From Nocardioides oleivorans (lineage in GTDB: Bacteria; Actinomycetota; Actinomycetes; Propionibacteriales; Nocardioidaceae), in NCBI RefSeq assembly GCF_004137255.1, contig NZ_SDWT01000003.1, positions 164,264-228,263 on the forward strand: a DNA stretch of 64,000 bases. Direction: 5' to 3'. Position 1 is the first letter of the stretch. The number at the start of each line of letters is the position of its first letter. Position numbers and translations under genes: made by a program. Under the pieces are notes generated by a model. The model did not search any database. It had not been told where the DNA came from and saw only the letters and a list, made by a program, of their open reading frames with translations. Positions 26,011 to 34,714 of the stretch are shown in pieces.

Positions 26011-26847
26011 ATGGCCAGCCTGCCCGGTCCGCACCCCACCGATCCAGTGGACCGGGCCCACCTCACCGGTGTCAGCCGACCGTCACCGCCCATCCACCGC
26101 TACGCACCCAGCGAGCACCTCGCCGACCTGGTCGACCGCTACTGGATCCCGGTCTGGTCGCTGACCGAGCCGTCGACCCAGAGCACGCTCCAGCACCCGG
26201 TGTGCCTGGTGGTCGTCAGCAACACCTACGCCCGGCTCTACGGCGTCGCCCGCGGCCGCTCGAGCGTGACCCTCGAGGGCGAGGGCTATGCCGTCGGCAC
26301 GATGCTGATGCCCGCCGCCGGCCGCCTGGTGCTCGGCCGGTCCGTCGCCGACCTCACCGACAGCGTGGTCGACCTCGCCGACCTGGTGCCCGACGACCGC
26401 CTCGTCGACGACGTCCGCGCGGCGATGGAGGCGGGTCCGCACGATCCGGCCTCCCACCTCGCGGCGATCGCCGTGGTCGAGGACTGGCTGACGACCTTCC
26501 TGCCGGTCGACGACCAGGGGCTGCTGGTCAACCACCTCGTGGCCTGGCTGCGTGATCACCCCGAGGTGACCCGCGTCGGCGAGATCGCCGACGAGCTGGG
26601 GCTCACCGAGCGCAGCCTGCAGCGGCTGGTCGAGCAGCGCCTGGGCCTGAGCCCCAAGTGGCTGGTGCAGCGGCGCCGGCTCCACGACGCGGTCGAGGCG
26701 CTCAAGGCCGGCACCACCGGCCTGGCCGACGTCGCGGCCGACCTCGGCTACACCGACCAGGCCCACTTCACCCACGACTTCCGCACCATGACGGGGATGA
26801 CGCCGGGGGAGTTCCTCCGTGACCAGCCGGTGTCAACCAAAAGTTGA
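26011..26847 (+). CDS. AraC family transcriptional regulator
   Basis: A 278-residue regulator. The N-terminal 160 residues resemble the DUF6597 sensor domain (LADLVDRYWIPVWSL). The C-terminal 100 residues are a double HTH: TRVGEIADELGLTERSLQRLVEQ and GLADVAADLGYTDQAHFTHDFR, ending MTGMTPGEF as in true AraC proteins. ATG 26011 follows an extended -10. A palindrome straddles its stop codon and precedes the next gene. Effector and targets unknown. Confidence 0.9.
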   Translation: MASLPGPHPTDPVDRAHLTGVSRPSPPIHRYAPSEHLADLVDRYWIPVWSLTEPSTQSTLQHPVCLVVVSNTYARLYGVARGRSSVTLEGEGYAVGTMLMPAAGRLVLGRSVADLTDSVVDLADLVPDDRLVDDVRAAMEAGPHDPASHLAAIAVVEDWLTTFLPVDDQGLLVNHLVAWLRDHPEVTRVGEIADELGLTERSLQRLVEQRLGLSPKWLVQRRRLHDAVEALKAGTTGLADVAADLGYTDQAHFTHDFRTMTGMTPGEFLRDQPVSTKS

Positions 26848-26849
26848 CA
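26831..26849. promoter_or_regulatory. Palindromic operator TGTCAAC-N5-GTTGACA
   Basis: A perfect 7-bp inverted repeat with a CAAAA spacer, spanning the stop of the AraC gene and ending 29 bp before the next ATG. The right arm also contains a consensus TTGACA -35 box (26844-26849), so a bound dimer would block the promoter of the small membrane protein/HTH-DUF3887 pair. Which regulator binds is not known; the HTH protein of that pair is a natural candidate. Confidence 0.6.
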
Positions 26850-26878
26850 TTCTGCTCGCCACGGGGCACCGTGGAGCC

Positions 26879-27220
26879 ATGCCCCTCATCCTCGGACACC
26901 TCCTCGTCGCAGCCGCGGTCACCGTCGCCGTCGGCCTCCTGACCGGAGGCGGCTGGACGTTCCTGATCGGCAGCGCCCTGGCACTCTCGCTCTGGGTGAT
27001 GCTCTTCGCCGGCTCCTACGCCGTCCCCCCGGGCGAACAGCGGGGACGCACGACGACCAGGCAGTACGCCGTCGCCGCGGCGGTCGCGGTCGTCCTCGGC
27101 TACGTCGTCTACCGCATCGGCGGCGACCCGGCCTTCTGGGCCGTCGGCTTCATCATGGCCGGCGCCCTCGTGCCTGCAGGCGCTGCAGCCGTCCGGGACT
27201 CGCAGGCCGGGAGTGCCTGA
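26879..27220 (+). CDS. Small membrane protein, family not recognised
   Basis: A 113-residue protein with four hydrophobic segments (about residues 4-20, 24-45, 63-78 and 86-105) and few charged residues. I do not recognise the family. ATG 26879 lies behind the TTGACA of the palindrome. It overlaps the following HTH-DUF3887 gene by eight bases, so the two form a unit. Confidence 0.7.
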   Translation: MPLILGHLLVAAAVTVAVGLLTGGGWTFLIGSALALSLWVMLFAGSYAVPPGEQRGRTTTRQYAVAAAVAVVLGYVVYRIGGDPAFWAVGFIMAGALVPAGAAAVRDSQAGSA

Positions 27221-27788
27221 CAGCGATCCGCTCGACGCCGTCCGCTCGGCGATCACGGAGCTGCACCTCGCCGAGCGACACCTGGCCGACGCCGTGCACG
27301 CCGCTCGCGCTGCGGGGGAGAGCTGGGCGGCCATCGGGTCGGTGATGGGGACGTCCCGGCAGAACGTGTTCAAGAGGTTCGGCGCACCCCGCGACCCCCG
27401 CACAGGAGAGGCCATGACACCCACCGACCGCGCCAGCGTCGCGACCACCACCGAACGGGTCTTCTCCCTGCTCGACGCGGGGCACTACGACGACCTGCGT
27501 GGGCTGATGCCCGCCGACGTCGCCCGGGTGCTGACCCGCGACGTCGTGCTCGGGACGTGGGCCGGCGCGGTCGCCGAGACCGGCAACCTCGTCCATTGCG
27601 AAGGCACGACGGTCGAGCTGCCCGGGGGCGAGCCGGCGCCCGACGGACCGGTGCTCGGGACGGTCGTCGGCGTCACCACCCTCGTCTGCGAGGCGGGGGA
27701 GTGGCAGGGGCGTGTCGCGCTCGGCCAGGACGGCCGGCTGCTGGGCCTGCTCGTGGTGCCGGTCGGGGCCGACGGGCTGCCGTTCTAG
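27213..27788 (+). CDS. HTH protein with C-terminal DUF3887-like domain
   Basis: A 191-residue protein from GTG 27213. Residues 1-60 are an amphipathic helix followed by a helix-turn-helix, SWAAIGSVMGTSRQNVFKRFG, a type common in small actinobacterial regulators. Residues about 70-190 resemble DUF3887 (TERVFSLLDAGHYDDLRGLM, then a beta-rich end). DUF3887 is usually found on secreted or hydrolase-linked proteins, so attachment to an HTH is unusual. It overlaps the membrane-protein gene by eight bases and is convergent with the winged-helix gene. Possibly a ligand-sensing regulator of its own operon. Confidence 0.7.
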   Translation: MPDSDPLDAVRSAITELHLAERHLADAVHAARAAGESWAAIGSVMGTSRQNVFKRFGAPRDPRTGEAMTPTDRASVATTTERVFSLLDAGHYDDLRGLMPADVARVLTRDVVLGTWAGAVAETGNLVHCEGTTVELPGGEPAPDGPVLGTVVGVTTLVCEAGEWQGRVALGQDGRLLGLLVVPVGADGLPF

Positions 27789-27804
27789 CCTGCGCGGGCC
27801 CGCG

Positions 27805-28896
27805 TCAGACGACCTCGCGCCCGATCGACACGTCGGTGACCGTGATGCCGAGCGCCGCCTCGAGCGCGGCGACCGGGGCCTCGAGCTCGGACCGGCGAGG
27901 CTTGCGGGTCCCCGCGAACCACGTCACCTCGAGCGGTCGGCGTCTCGCCGTGCCGGTGGCACGCCAGAAGCCGGTGATCCGGCCGTCGACCAGCAGCGGG
28001 GCCAGGACCATCCCGTTGGCCCCGATCCACAGCCGGTCGAGGTGGGCCCTCTCCGAGAAGCGGACGCGACCGGCCGGGTCGTAGCCGCACATGAGTGCGT
28101 CGAACTCGGGGAGCAGGCGCACGCCCGGGAGCTCTCGCGGGGGCGGAGCGCCCACGAGGTCGACGTACGTCCTGCCGTCGGGGCCGTCGTCGCGGACCAG
28201 TCCGTCGACCTGGTCCAGCATGCTGTCGACGGACCGCAGTCCCAACCCCGACCACCAGGCGACGTCCTGGCGCGACGAGGGCCCGTGGCAGCGCAGGTGG
28301 AGCCGGACGGCATCGGCGACCGTGGGATCGGTGACCGGTGGGAGGAAGCGGTACTCGGGTGCGCCCTGCCCGGCCCAGTCCCCGTTGACCGGCCTGCGCA
28401 CCAGCCCGCCGTGGCCGAACGCGAGGTACCGCCCGGCCGGCTGACCGGTGACGTCGTCGCGCCCCTCGCGCGCGACGAGCCAGTCGTGCAGGTGCTGCTC
28501 GAGCGCGTCCGTCGAGCGCCAGTCGGCGGCGAACGCCTCGGTCGCGGTCCACAGCTCCTCGAGCGTCGCGTGCTCCAGGCGCAGCATCCGCGTCCAGAGC
28601 GCGCGCTGCCCGACACGTGTCGCTGCACCGAGTGCGGCGAACTGGTCGGGGGTCGCGGTGTGCACGGTGCCGCGGATCGTGCTCCCGCGCACGACGCCCC
28701 CGGACTCGTAGGCCTCCGTGACCTCCTCCCGCGTGGTCCCGGGGTGACGGGCGGCGAGGCCCAGGAACGGCGACCGGGCGGTCTGGGACTGGATGGGGCC
28801 GGTCTGGGCGAGGCGGCCGGCGAGGTCCGGGGCGGGGTCGGAGGGGAACTGGCGCGCCAGGGACGCAGCGGCCAGGTCGTCCCAGGTGAGGGCCAT
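27805..28896 (-). CDS. Winged-helix DNA-binding domain protein (HTH_42 / AlkZ-like family)
   Basis: A 363-residue protein of the winged-helix DNA-binding domain family: GPIQSQTARSPFLGLAARHPG, VRGSTIRGTVHTATPDQFAAL, then FDALMCGYD and GMVLAPLLVDGRITGFW near the C-terminus. Relatives include AlkZ/YcaQ-type glycosylases that unhook DNA crosslinks. The QxQ catalytic motif of AlkZ appears here as QSQ near residue 37. DNA repair glycosylase activity is plausible but not shown. It is 13 bp downstream of the XdhC-like gene. Confidence 0.78.
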   Translation of the reverse strand: MALTWDDLAAASLARQFPSDPAPDLAGRLAQTGPIQSQTARSPFLGLAARHPGTTREEVTEAYESGGVVRGSTIRGTVHTATPDQFAALGAATRVGQRALWTRMLRLEHATLEELWTATEAFAADWRSTDALEQHLHDWLVAREGRDDVTGQPAGRYLAFGHGGLVRRPVNGDWAGQGAPEYRFLPPVTDPTVADAVRLHLRCHGPSSRQDVAWWSGLGLRSVDSMLDQVDGLVRDDGPDGRTYVDLVGAPPPRELPGVRLLPEFDALMCGYDPAGRVRFSERAHLDRLWIGANGMVLAPLLVDGRITGFWRATGTARRRPLEVTWFAGTRKPRRSELEAPVAALEAALGITVTDVSIGREVV

Positions 28897-28909
28897 GGGC
28901 AGGAGCCGC

Positions 28910-29362
28910 TCAGCCGCTCATCGGCCCGCCGGGGCGGCCGTAGGACTCGGCGACGATCTCGGCCACCACCGAGAGCGCGATCTCGCCCGGCGCCCGGCCG
29001 CCGAGGTCGTGGCCGGCCGGCACGTGCAGCCGGCTGACGTCGTAGCCCTCGCCGACGAGCTCCTCGACGAGGCCCTCCGCCCGTCGCCGGCTGGCCATCA
29101 TCGCGACGTAGACAGCGTCGGAGGCGAGCGCCGAGCGCAGCACCGACGGGGCGTCCGGAGCGTCGTGGTCGCAGAGGACGACCGCGTCGCCCTCCTGCGG
29201 GTCGAGCCCGGGACCGCCGTCGTCGGCCGACTCGACGAGCACCGGACGGCCGACCGTGGAGGCGATGACCGCGATGGACCGGGCGATCGGGTTGTCGGTG
29301 AGGACCAGGATCCGGCCGCGCTGCTCGGGCTCGGCCACCCACGGCTGCTGACGCTCACTCAT
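28910..29362 (-). CDS. Stand-alone XdhC C-terminal Rossmann domain protein
   Basis: A 150-residue protein that matches only the C-terminal Rossmann half of XdhC/CoxI: DAVYVAMMASRRRAEGLVEEL and PAGHDLGGRAPGEIALSVVAEI. XdhC proteins insert or protect molybdenum cofactor for xanthine dehydrogenase or CO dehydrogenase, but no such enzyme is in the window and the N-terminal half is missing. It is divergent from the APH(6)-like gene, with only 23 bp between the start codons. Confidence 0.75.
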   Translation of the reverse strand: MSERQQPWVAEPEQRGRILVLTDNPIARSIAVIASTVGRPVLVESADDGGPGLDPQEGDAVVLCDHDAPDAPSVLRSALASDAVYVAMMASRRRAEGLVEELVGEGYDVSRLHVPAGHDLGGRAPGEIALSVVAEIVAESYGRPGGPMSG

Positions 29363-29385
29363 GGGCGCCAGCCTAGGGTTGGACC

Positions 29386-30318
29386 GTGTCCGTCACCATC
29401 CCCCCGGGACTGCTGGGCCAGCGGGAGCTCGGCAAGGACTGGTCCGACTGGCTCGACCGGCTCCCGCGCCTCACCGGCGACCTCCTCGACGACTGGCACC
29501 TGACGCCGCGGGGCGACTCCCTGCACGGCTACTGCTCGATCGTGGTCCCGGTGGTCGACGCCGACGGTGTCCCGGGTGGCCTCAAGGTCACCTTCACCGG
29601 CGACGACGAGTCGCTCCACGAGGGGCTCGCGCTGCAGCACTGGGGCGGCAGGGGCGCCGTACGCCTCCGCCGGGCCGACCCCCGTCGCCGGGCCCTGCTC
29701 CTGGACTGGCTGCCCGGCCCCGACCTGGGCGACGCCTGGGACGTCGAGGCGTGCGAGGTCGTCGGCGGCCTCCACCGCAGCCTCCACCTGCCCGCGCTGC
29801 CGCAGCTGGCCACCGTGTCGTCGTACGTCGCGAGGTGGCTGCGCGAGCTCGACGCCCTCGGCCGCGACATCCCGATCCCGCGGAGGTACGTCGACCAGGC
29901 ACTGTCGCTCGGCGCCGACCTGCTCGCCGACGACACGCCCCCGGTGGTCGTCCACGGCGACCTGCACTACGCCAACGTGATGGCCGACGCAGCGGGGGAG
30001 TGGCTCGCCATCGACCCGAAGCCGATGGCCGGCGACCGGCACTACGAGCCCGCCCCGATGCTGTGGAACCGGATGGACGAGCTCAGCGGCCCCGGTGCCG
30101 TGGGCTCGGTGCGCGACGGCCTGCGACGCCGATTCCACGCGATCGTCGACGCGGCCGACCTCGACGAGTCCCGGGCGCGCGACTGGGTCGTGGTCCGCAT
30201 GGTCGTCAACGCGGGCTGGTCGGTGCAGGACGCGCGCGAGGCCGACCGGGCACTCGGCCCGGACGAGCAGGACTGGATCACCAGGTGCATCGCCATCACC
30301 AAGGCCGTCCAGGACTAG
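29386..30318 (+). CDS. Streptomycin 6-kinase/hydroxyurea phosphotransferase-like protein (APH(6) family)
   Basis: A 310-residue kinase of the APH_6_hur family. Catalytic loop VVHGDLHYANVM, metal loop WLAIDPKPMAGDRHYEPAPML, and the ATP-site LKVTF near residue 65 are all clear. GTG 29386 lies six bases after TAGGGT (29374-29379), so it is leaderless. Family members phosphorylate streptomycin or related cyclitols, but chromosomal actinobacterial copies often have no proven resistance role. Confidence 0.82.
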   Translation: MSVTIPPGLLGQRELGKDWSDWLDRLPRLTGDLLDDWHLTPRGDSLHGYCSIVVPVVDADGVPGGLKVTFTGDDESLHEGLALQHWGGRGAVRLRRADPRRRALLLDWLPGPDLGDAWDVEACEVVGGLHRSLHLPALPQLATVSSYVARWLRELDALGRDIPIPRRYVDQALSLGADLLADDTPPVVVHGDLHYANVMADAAGEWLAIDPKPMAGDRHYEPAPMLWNRMDELSGPGAVGSVRDGLRRRFHAIVDAADLDESRARDWVVVRMVVNAGWSVQDAREADRALGPDEQDWITRCIAITKAVQD

Positions 30319-30373
30319 ACATCGGTCGAAAGTCGCAACCTTCGCCGACCCGGTGCTCAAAACGCCACGATTG

Positions 30374-30406
30374 CTACCACCCGGTAGGAAAAGTGACCTA
30401 GGTTAC
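30374..30406. promoter_or_regulatory. Two adjacent palindromes upstream of the acyl-CoA synthetase gene
   Basis: CTACC-ACCC-GGTAG (30374-30387) is a perfect 5-bp inverted repeat. Six bases on, GTGACCTAGGTTAC (30393-30406) is a 14-bp palindrome with one mismatched pair. The latter contains a TAGGTT -10-like box. They lie 80 to 115 bp before the ATG. A fatty-acid-responsive repressor site is possible; nothing identifies the protein. Confidence 0.45.
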
Positions 30407-30487
30407 AGCCCAAGTCAGCAGCAGTCCCCCGTCAGCACCAGCCTGTGTCGCGCCCCGCGCCACGCTCCACGAATGAGTAGGTAACAG

Positions 30488-32308
30488 ATGCCGACCACCA
30501 TCGACACGAGCTTCCTCGCCACCATGCCGGCCAACGTGGCCGTCCAGTTCTTCGACCGCGTCTCCGCCTCCCCGGACAGCGAGGCGTTCCGCTTCCCGCG
30601 CGGCGAGGCGTGGGAGTCCGTGACCTGGAAGCAGGCCGGCGACAAGGTCGAGGCGCTGGCCGCGGGCCTGATCGCGCTCGGTGTGCAGCCCGAGCAGCGC
30701 GTCGGCATCGCCTCCGGCACCCGCTACGAGTGGATCCTCGCCGACCTGGCGATCATGTGCGCTGCCGGTGCGACCACCACGGTCTACCCGAGCACCAACG
30801 CCGAGGACACCACCTACATCCTGGGCGACTCCGAGAGCCAGGTCGTCTTCGCCGAGGACGACGAGCAGGTCGCCAAGCTCACCGCCCACCGCGCCGAGCT
30901 GCCCCACGTCTCGAAGGTCGTCACCTTCGACGGGAAGGCCGACGGCGACTGGGTGATCAGCCTCGACGACCTCGCCGAGCTGGGCGCCAAGGCGCTGGCC
31001 GAGCAGCCCGACGTGGTGCGCACGACGTCGGCTGCGATCGCCCCCGACCAGCTCGCCACCCTGATCTACACCTCCGGCACCACGGGGCGCCCCAAGGGCG
31101 TGCGCCTGCGCCACTCGTCGTGGGTCTACGAGGGCGAGGCGATCCGGGCGCAGGGCATCCTCGGCCCCGACGACCTCGAGTTCCGCTGGCTGCCGATGGC
31201 GCACTCGTTCGGCAAGGTGCTGATGTCGACCCAGATGGCCTGCGGCTTCGCCGCTGCGATCGACGGCCGCGTCGACAAGATCGTGGACAACCTCGGTGTC
31301 GTGAAGCCGACCTTCATGGGGGCCGCGCCGCGCATCTTCGAGAAGGCCTACGGCCGCATCGTCACCATGCAGGCGGCCGAGGGCGGCGCCAAGGAGAAGA
31401 TCTTCAACAGCGCCTTCAAGGTCGGTCTGCAGGTCGAGAGGCTCAAGCTGGAGGGCAAGTCGGTCCCGCTGCCGCTCAAGGTCCAGCACGGCCTCTTCGA
31501 CAAGCTCGTCTTCTCCAAGGTGCGGGAGCGGTTCGGCGGAAACGTCCGGTTCTTCATCTCCGGCTCCGCCGCGCTCAACCGCGACATCGCCGAGTGGTTC
31601 GGCGCTGCCGGCATCACGGTCCTCGAGGGCTACGGCCTCACCGAGACCTCGGCCGGCTCCTTCGTCAACCACCCCGACGCCAACAAGTTCGGCACCGTCG
31701 GCCCGGTGTTCCCGGGCAGCGAGGTCAAGCTCGGCGAGAACGACGAGGTCATGATCAAGGGCCCCGGGGTGATGGACGGCTACCACAACCTCCCCGAGGA
31801 GACGGCCAAGACGCTGACCTCCGACGGCTGGCTGCACACCGGCGACAAGGGCACCCTCGACGCCGACGGCCACCTGGTCATCACCGGTCGCATCAAGGAG
31901 CTCTTCAAGACCTCCGGCGGCAAGTACATCGCCCCGCCGGCGATCGAGTCGAAGTTCAAGGCCGTGTGCCCCTACGCCAGCCAGTTCATGGTGTTCGGCG
32001 AGGGCCGCAACTACTGCGTCGCGCTCGTCACGCTCGACCCCGACGCCATGGCGGGCTGGGCCGACGAGAACGGCATGGCCGGCAGGTCCTACACCGAGGT
32101 CGTGCAGTCCGACGCCGTGCAGAAGATGGTCACCGACTACGTCGAGGAGCTCAACAGCCACCTCAACCGCTGGGAGACCATCAAGAAGTGGAAGGTCCTC
32201 GACCACGACCTCACCGTCGAGTCGGGCGAGCTCACGCCCTCGATGAAGGTCAAGCGCAACGTGGTCCAGGAGAACAACAAGTCGGTCATCGAGGGCCTCT
32301 ACGCCTGA
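30488..32308 (+). CDS. Long-chain fatty-acid--CoA ligase
   Basis: A 606-residue AMP-forming acyl-CoA synthetase, FadD15-like. The P-loop LIYTSGTTGRPKGVRL, the GYGLTETSAG adenylate motif, and the hinge region DGWLHTGDKGTLDADGHLVITGRIKEL with KTSGGKYIAP are complete. The reaction is fatty acid + ATP + CoA to acyl-CoA, feeding lipid synthesis or beta-oxidation. ATG 30488 follows GAGTAGGTAAC. The gene is monocistronic, with palindromes upstream and a large hairpin downstream. Confidence 0.92.
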   Translation: MPTTIDTSFLATMPANVAVQFFDRVSASPDSEAFRFPRGEAWESVTWKQAGDKVEALAAGLIALGVQPEQRVGIASGTRYEWILADLAIMCAAGATTTVYPSTNAEDTTYILGDSESQVVFAEDDEQVAKLTAHRAELPHVSKVVTFDGKADGDWVISLDDLAELGAKALAEQPDVVRTTSAAIAPDQLATLIYTSGTTGRPKGVRLRHSSWVYEGEAIRAQGILGPDDLEFRWLPMAHSFGKVLMSTQMACGFAAAIDGRVDKIVDNLGVVKPTFMGAAPRIFEKAYGRIVTMQAAEGGAKEKIFNSAFKVGLQVERLKLEGKSVPLPLKVQHGLFDKLVFSKVRERFGGNVRFFISGSAALNRDIAEWFGAAGITVLEGYGLTETSAGSFVNHPDANKFGTVGPVFPGSEVKLGENDEVMIKGPGVMDGYHNLPEETAKTLTSDGWLHTGDKGTLDADGHLVITGRIKELFKTSGGKYIAPPAIESKFKAVCPYASQFMVFGEGRNYCVALVTLDPDAMAGWADENGMAGRSYTEVVQSDAVQKMVTDYVEELNSHLNRWETIKKWKVLDHDLTVESGELTPSMKVKRNVVQENNKSVIEGLYA

Positions 32309-32380
32309 GTCCGACGGGACCGCGCCAGGTCTGATCCGGTTGCTGGGTGCCTCACAGGAGACGCACAGGACACGGCGGCT

Positions 32381-32416
32381 GAATGGGTGCCAGTGGGAGA
32401 CCACTGGCACCCGTTC
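32381..32416 (+). terminator. 16-bp hairpin with GAGA tetraloop after the acyl-CoA synthetase gene
   Basis: The 12-bp perfect core GGGTGCCAGTGG (32385-32396) with CCACTGGCACCC (32401-32412) closes a GAGA loop of the stable GNRA class. Four more pairs (one G-U) extend it to 32381 and 32416. No T-tract. Its position 72 bp after the stop fits a terminator, though it could also act in the leader of the next gene. Confidence 0.65.
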
Positions 32417-32454
32417 GCTCGTCCCGTCCGACTCAGTTCCCCCAGGAGCACCCC

Positions 32455-33384
32455 ATGACCGCAGACCGCACCCACCACCACCCGCACGGCGACGACGAGG
32501 TGCACGAGCACGACCTCGGACTCCAGCACGACCTCGGCACTCTGCAGCGGCGCGGCTTCTCGACGATGGGCCGCCGCGGTGTGCTGGGGGTCCTGGGCGG
32601 TCTCGGGGTCGTGGCGGTCGCCGGGTGCGCCAGCGACGACTCCACCGCCTCGACCGCCACCTCCAGCAGCACCCCGACCGGCAACCCGCCGAGCGGCGGT
32701 CCCGGCGGTGGGGCGCCTGACGGCGGCATGGGCGGCGACTCCTCCGTCGAGGTCGCCGACGGCGAGATCCCCGAGGAGACCGCCGGCCCCTACCCGGGCG
32801 ACGGCTCCAACGGCCCCGACGTGCTCTCCGAGAGCGGCGTCGTCCGCTCGGACATCACCACGAGCTTCGGCTCGGCGTCGGGCGTGGCCGAGGGCGTGCC
32901 CCTCACGCTGCGGTTCAAGCTCTACGACCTCACCGGCGACGAGGTCGAGGTCCTCTCCGGCGCCGCCATCTACGCCTGGCACTGCGACCGCGACGGCAGC
33001 TACTCGATGTACGACGGTGACGCGGCCGACCAGAACTACCTGCGCGGCGTGCAGGAGACCGACGAGGACGGCTGGGTCGAGTTCACCTCGATCTTCCCGG
33101 CCTGCTACTCCGGACGCTGGCCGCACGTGCACTTCGAGGTCTACGAGTCGCTCGACGCGGCGACCAGCGTCTCCAACAAGCTGCGCACCTCGCAGCTCGC
33201 GTTCCCCGAGGACGTCTGCAACGAGGTCTACGCCACCGAGGGCTACGAGTCGTCGGTGACGAACCTGGCTCAGGTCAGCCTCGACTCCGACGGCATCTTC
33301 AGCGACGGGTACTCCCTCCAGATGGCCACCGTGAAGGGCAGCAACTCCGAGGGCTGGACCGCGACGCTCAACGTGCCGATCTGA
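32455..33384 (+). CDS. Secreted intradiol ring-cleavage dioxygenase-like protein
   Basis: A 309-residue exported protein. The N-terminus has a His-rich segment (THHHPHGDDEVHEHD), a twin-arginine-like region (LQRRGFSTMGRRGVLG) and a lipobox-like VAGC at about residue 57, then a Ser/Thr/Gly linker. The catalytic domain shows AIYAWHCDRDGSYSMYD and FPACYSGRWPHVHFEVY, which provide the Tyr and His-x-His iron ligands of intradiol dioxygenases. Exported relatives are common in actinobacteria and their substrates are poorly known. ATG 32455 follows CAGGAGCA. Confidence 0.85.
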   Translation: MTADRTHHHPHGDDEVHEHDLGLQHDLGTLQRRGFSTMGRRGVLGVLGGLGVVAVAGCASDDSTASTATSSSTPTGNPPSGGPGGGAPDGGMGGDSSVEVADGEIPEETAGPYPGDGSNGPDVLSESGVVRSDITTSFGSASGVAEGVPLTLRFKLYDLTGDEVEVLSGAAIYAWHCDRDGSYSMYDGDAADQNYLRGVQETDEDGWVEFTSIFPACYSGRWPHVHFEVYESLDAATSVSNKLRTSQLAFPEDVCNEVYATEGYESSVTNLAQVSLDSDGIFSDGYSLQMATVKGSNSEGWTATLNVPI

Positions 33385-33438
33385 GCGTCCCCGATCCGGG
33401 TGGCGGGCGCGGGGGAGACCGCGTGGTTGGATTGCCGC

Positions 33439-34656
33439 GTGCCCCCCGCCCAGCCCGACGGCGACGTCGCCCCCGAGGACGGCCTCCTGCCCGACGAGGC
33501 GTGGGCGGAGTTCGGCAGCAAGCCCTTCGGGCTCTACGTCCACGTGCCGTTCTGCACGGTCCGGTGCGGCTACTGCGACTTCAACACCTACACCGCCCAC
33601 GAGCTCGGTGACGAGGTCGGCGCCAGCCGGTCGACCTACGCCGAGGCGGCGATCAAGGAGATCCGCTTCGCCCGGCAGGTGCTCGGCCACCGTGACGTGA
33701 AGATCGAGACGATCTTCTTCGGTGGTGGTACGCCGACGCTGCTGAAGGCGGCCGACCTCGGTGCCATCGTGGCGAGCGCGGCAGGGGAGTTCGGCCTGGT
33801 CGACGACGTGGAGATCACCACCGAGGCCAACCCCGACAGCGTCGCGGCCTGGGACCTCGAGGAGCTGCGCACCGCCGGCTTCAACCGGATCAGCTTCGGC
33901 ATGCAGTCGGCCGTCGACCACGTCCTGCGCACCCTCGACCGGACCCACGACCCGATGCGGGTCCCGGCCGTCGTCGACTGGGCGCGGCAGGCCGGTTTCG
34001 ACGACGTCAGCCTCGACCTGATCTACGGCACGCCGGGGGAGTCGCTCGCCGACTGGGAGACCTCCGTCGACGCTGCCCTCGCGTGCGAGCCCGACCACAT
34101 CTCGGCGTACTCCCTCATCGTCGAGCCCGGCACCGCCATGGCCCGCCAGGTCGCCCGCGGCGAGATCGCCATGCCCGACGAGGACGACCTCGCCGACAAG
34201 TACCACCTCGCCGACGAGCGCTTCGGGCGTGCCGGGATGAGCTGGTACGAGGTCTCGAACTGGGCGACCTCGCCCGACCACTGGTGCCGGCACAACCTGC
34301 TCTACTGGACCGGCGGCCACTGGTGGGGCGTCGGGCCCGGTGCCCACTCGCACGTCGGTGGCACGCGCTGGTGGAACGTCAAGCACCCGGCGGCGTACGC
34401 CGAACGGCTGGGCCGCGGGGTCTCACCGGCCCTGGCGCGCGAGGTGCTCGGCTACCGCGACCAGCGGGTCGAGCGGATCCTGCTCGAGATCCGCCTCGTC
34501 GAGGGCCTCCCGGTCTCCGCACTCGAGGCCGGTGGACGCGCCCACGTCGCGCGCCTGGTCGCCGACGGTCTGGTCGAGCTCGCCGCCGAGCGGCTGGTGC
34601 TCACCCAGCGCGGCCGGCTCCTCGCCGACGCCGTCGTCCGCGACCTCGTGGACTGA
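33439..34656 (+). CDS. hemW: HemW, radical SAM heme chaperone
   Basis: A 405-residue radical SAM protein. FCTVRCGYCDF holds the CxxxCxxC cluster motif, FFGGGTPTLL the SAM contacts, then SFGMQSAVDHVL and DLIYGTPGES. It lacks features of true coproporphyrinogen dehydrogenase and is found beside hrcA-dnaJ in many bacteria, so HemW (heme delivery) is the best name. GTG 33439 is chosen to give the usual short N-terminal extension; the frame is open further upstream. Confidence 0.9.
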   Translation: MPPAQPDGDVAPEDGLLPDEAWAEFGSKPFGLYVHVPFCTVRCGYCDFNTYTAHELGDEVGASRSTYAEAAIKEIRFARQVLGHRDVKIETIFFGGGTPTLLKAADLGAIVASAAGEFGLVDDVEITTEANPDSVAAWDLEELRTAGFNRISFGMQSAVDHVLRTLDRTHDPMRVPAVVDWARQAGFDDVSLDLIYGTPGESLADWETSVDAALACEPDHISAYSLIVEPGTAMARQVARGEIAMPDEDDLADKYHLADERFGRAGMSWYEVSNWATSPDHWCRHNLLYWTGGHWWGVGPGAHSHVGGTRWWNVKHPAAYAERLGRGVSPALAREVLGYRDQRVERILLEIRLVEGLPVSALEAGGRAHVARLVADGLVELAAERLVLTQRGRLLADAVVRDLVD

Positions 34657-34714
34657 GCCCACCCGCACAGTGGCGCGACCGTCAGCCGGGGTTCCCGTCC
34701 GCGGCGCGCCCGCC

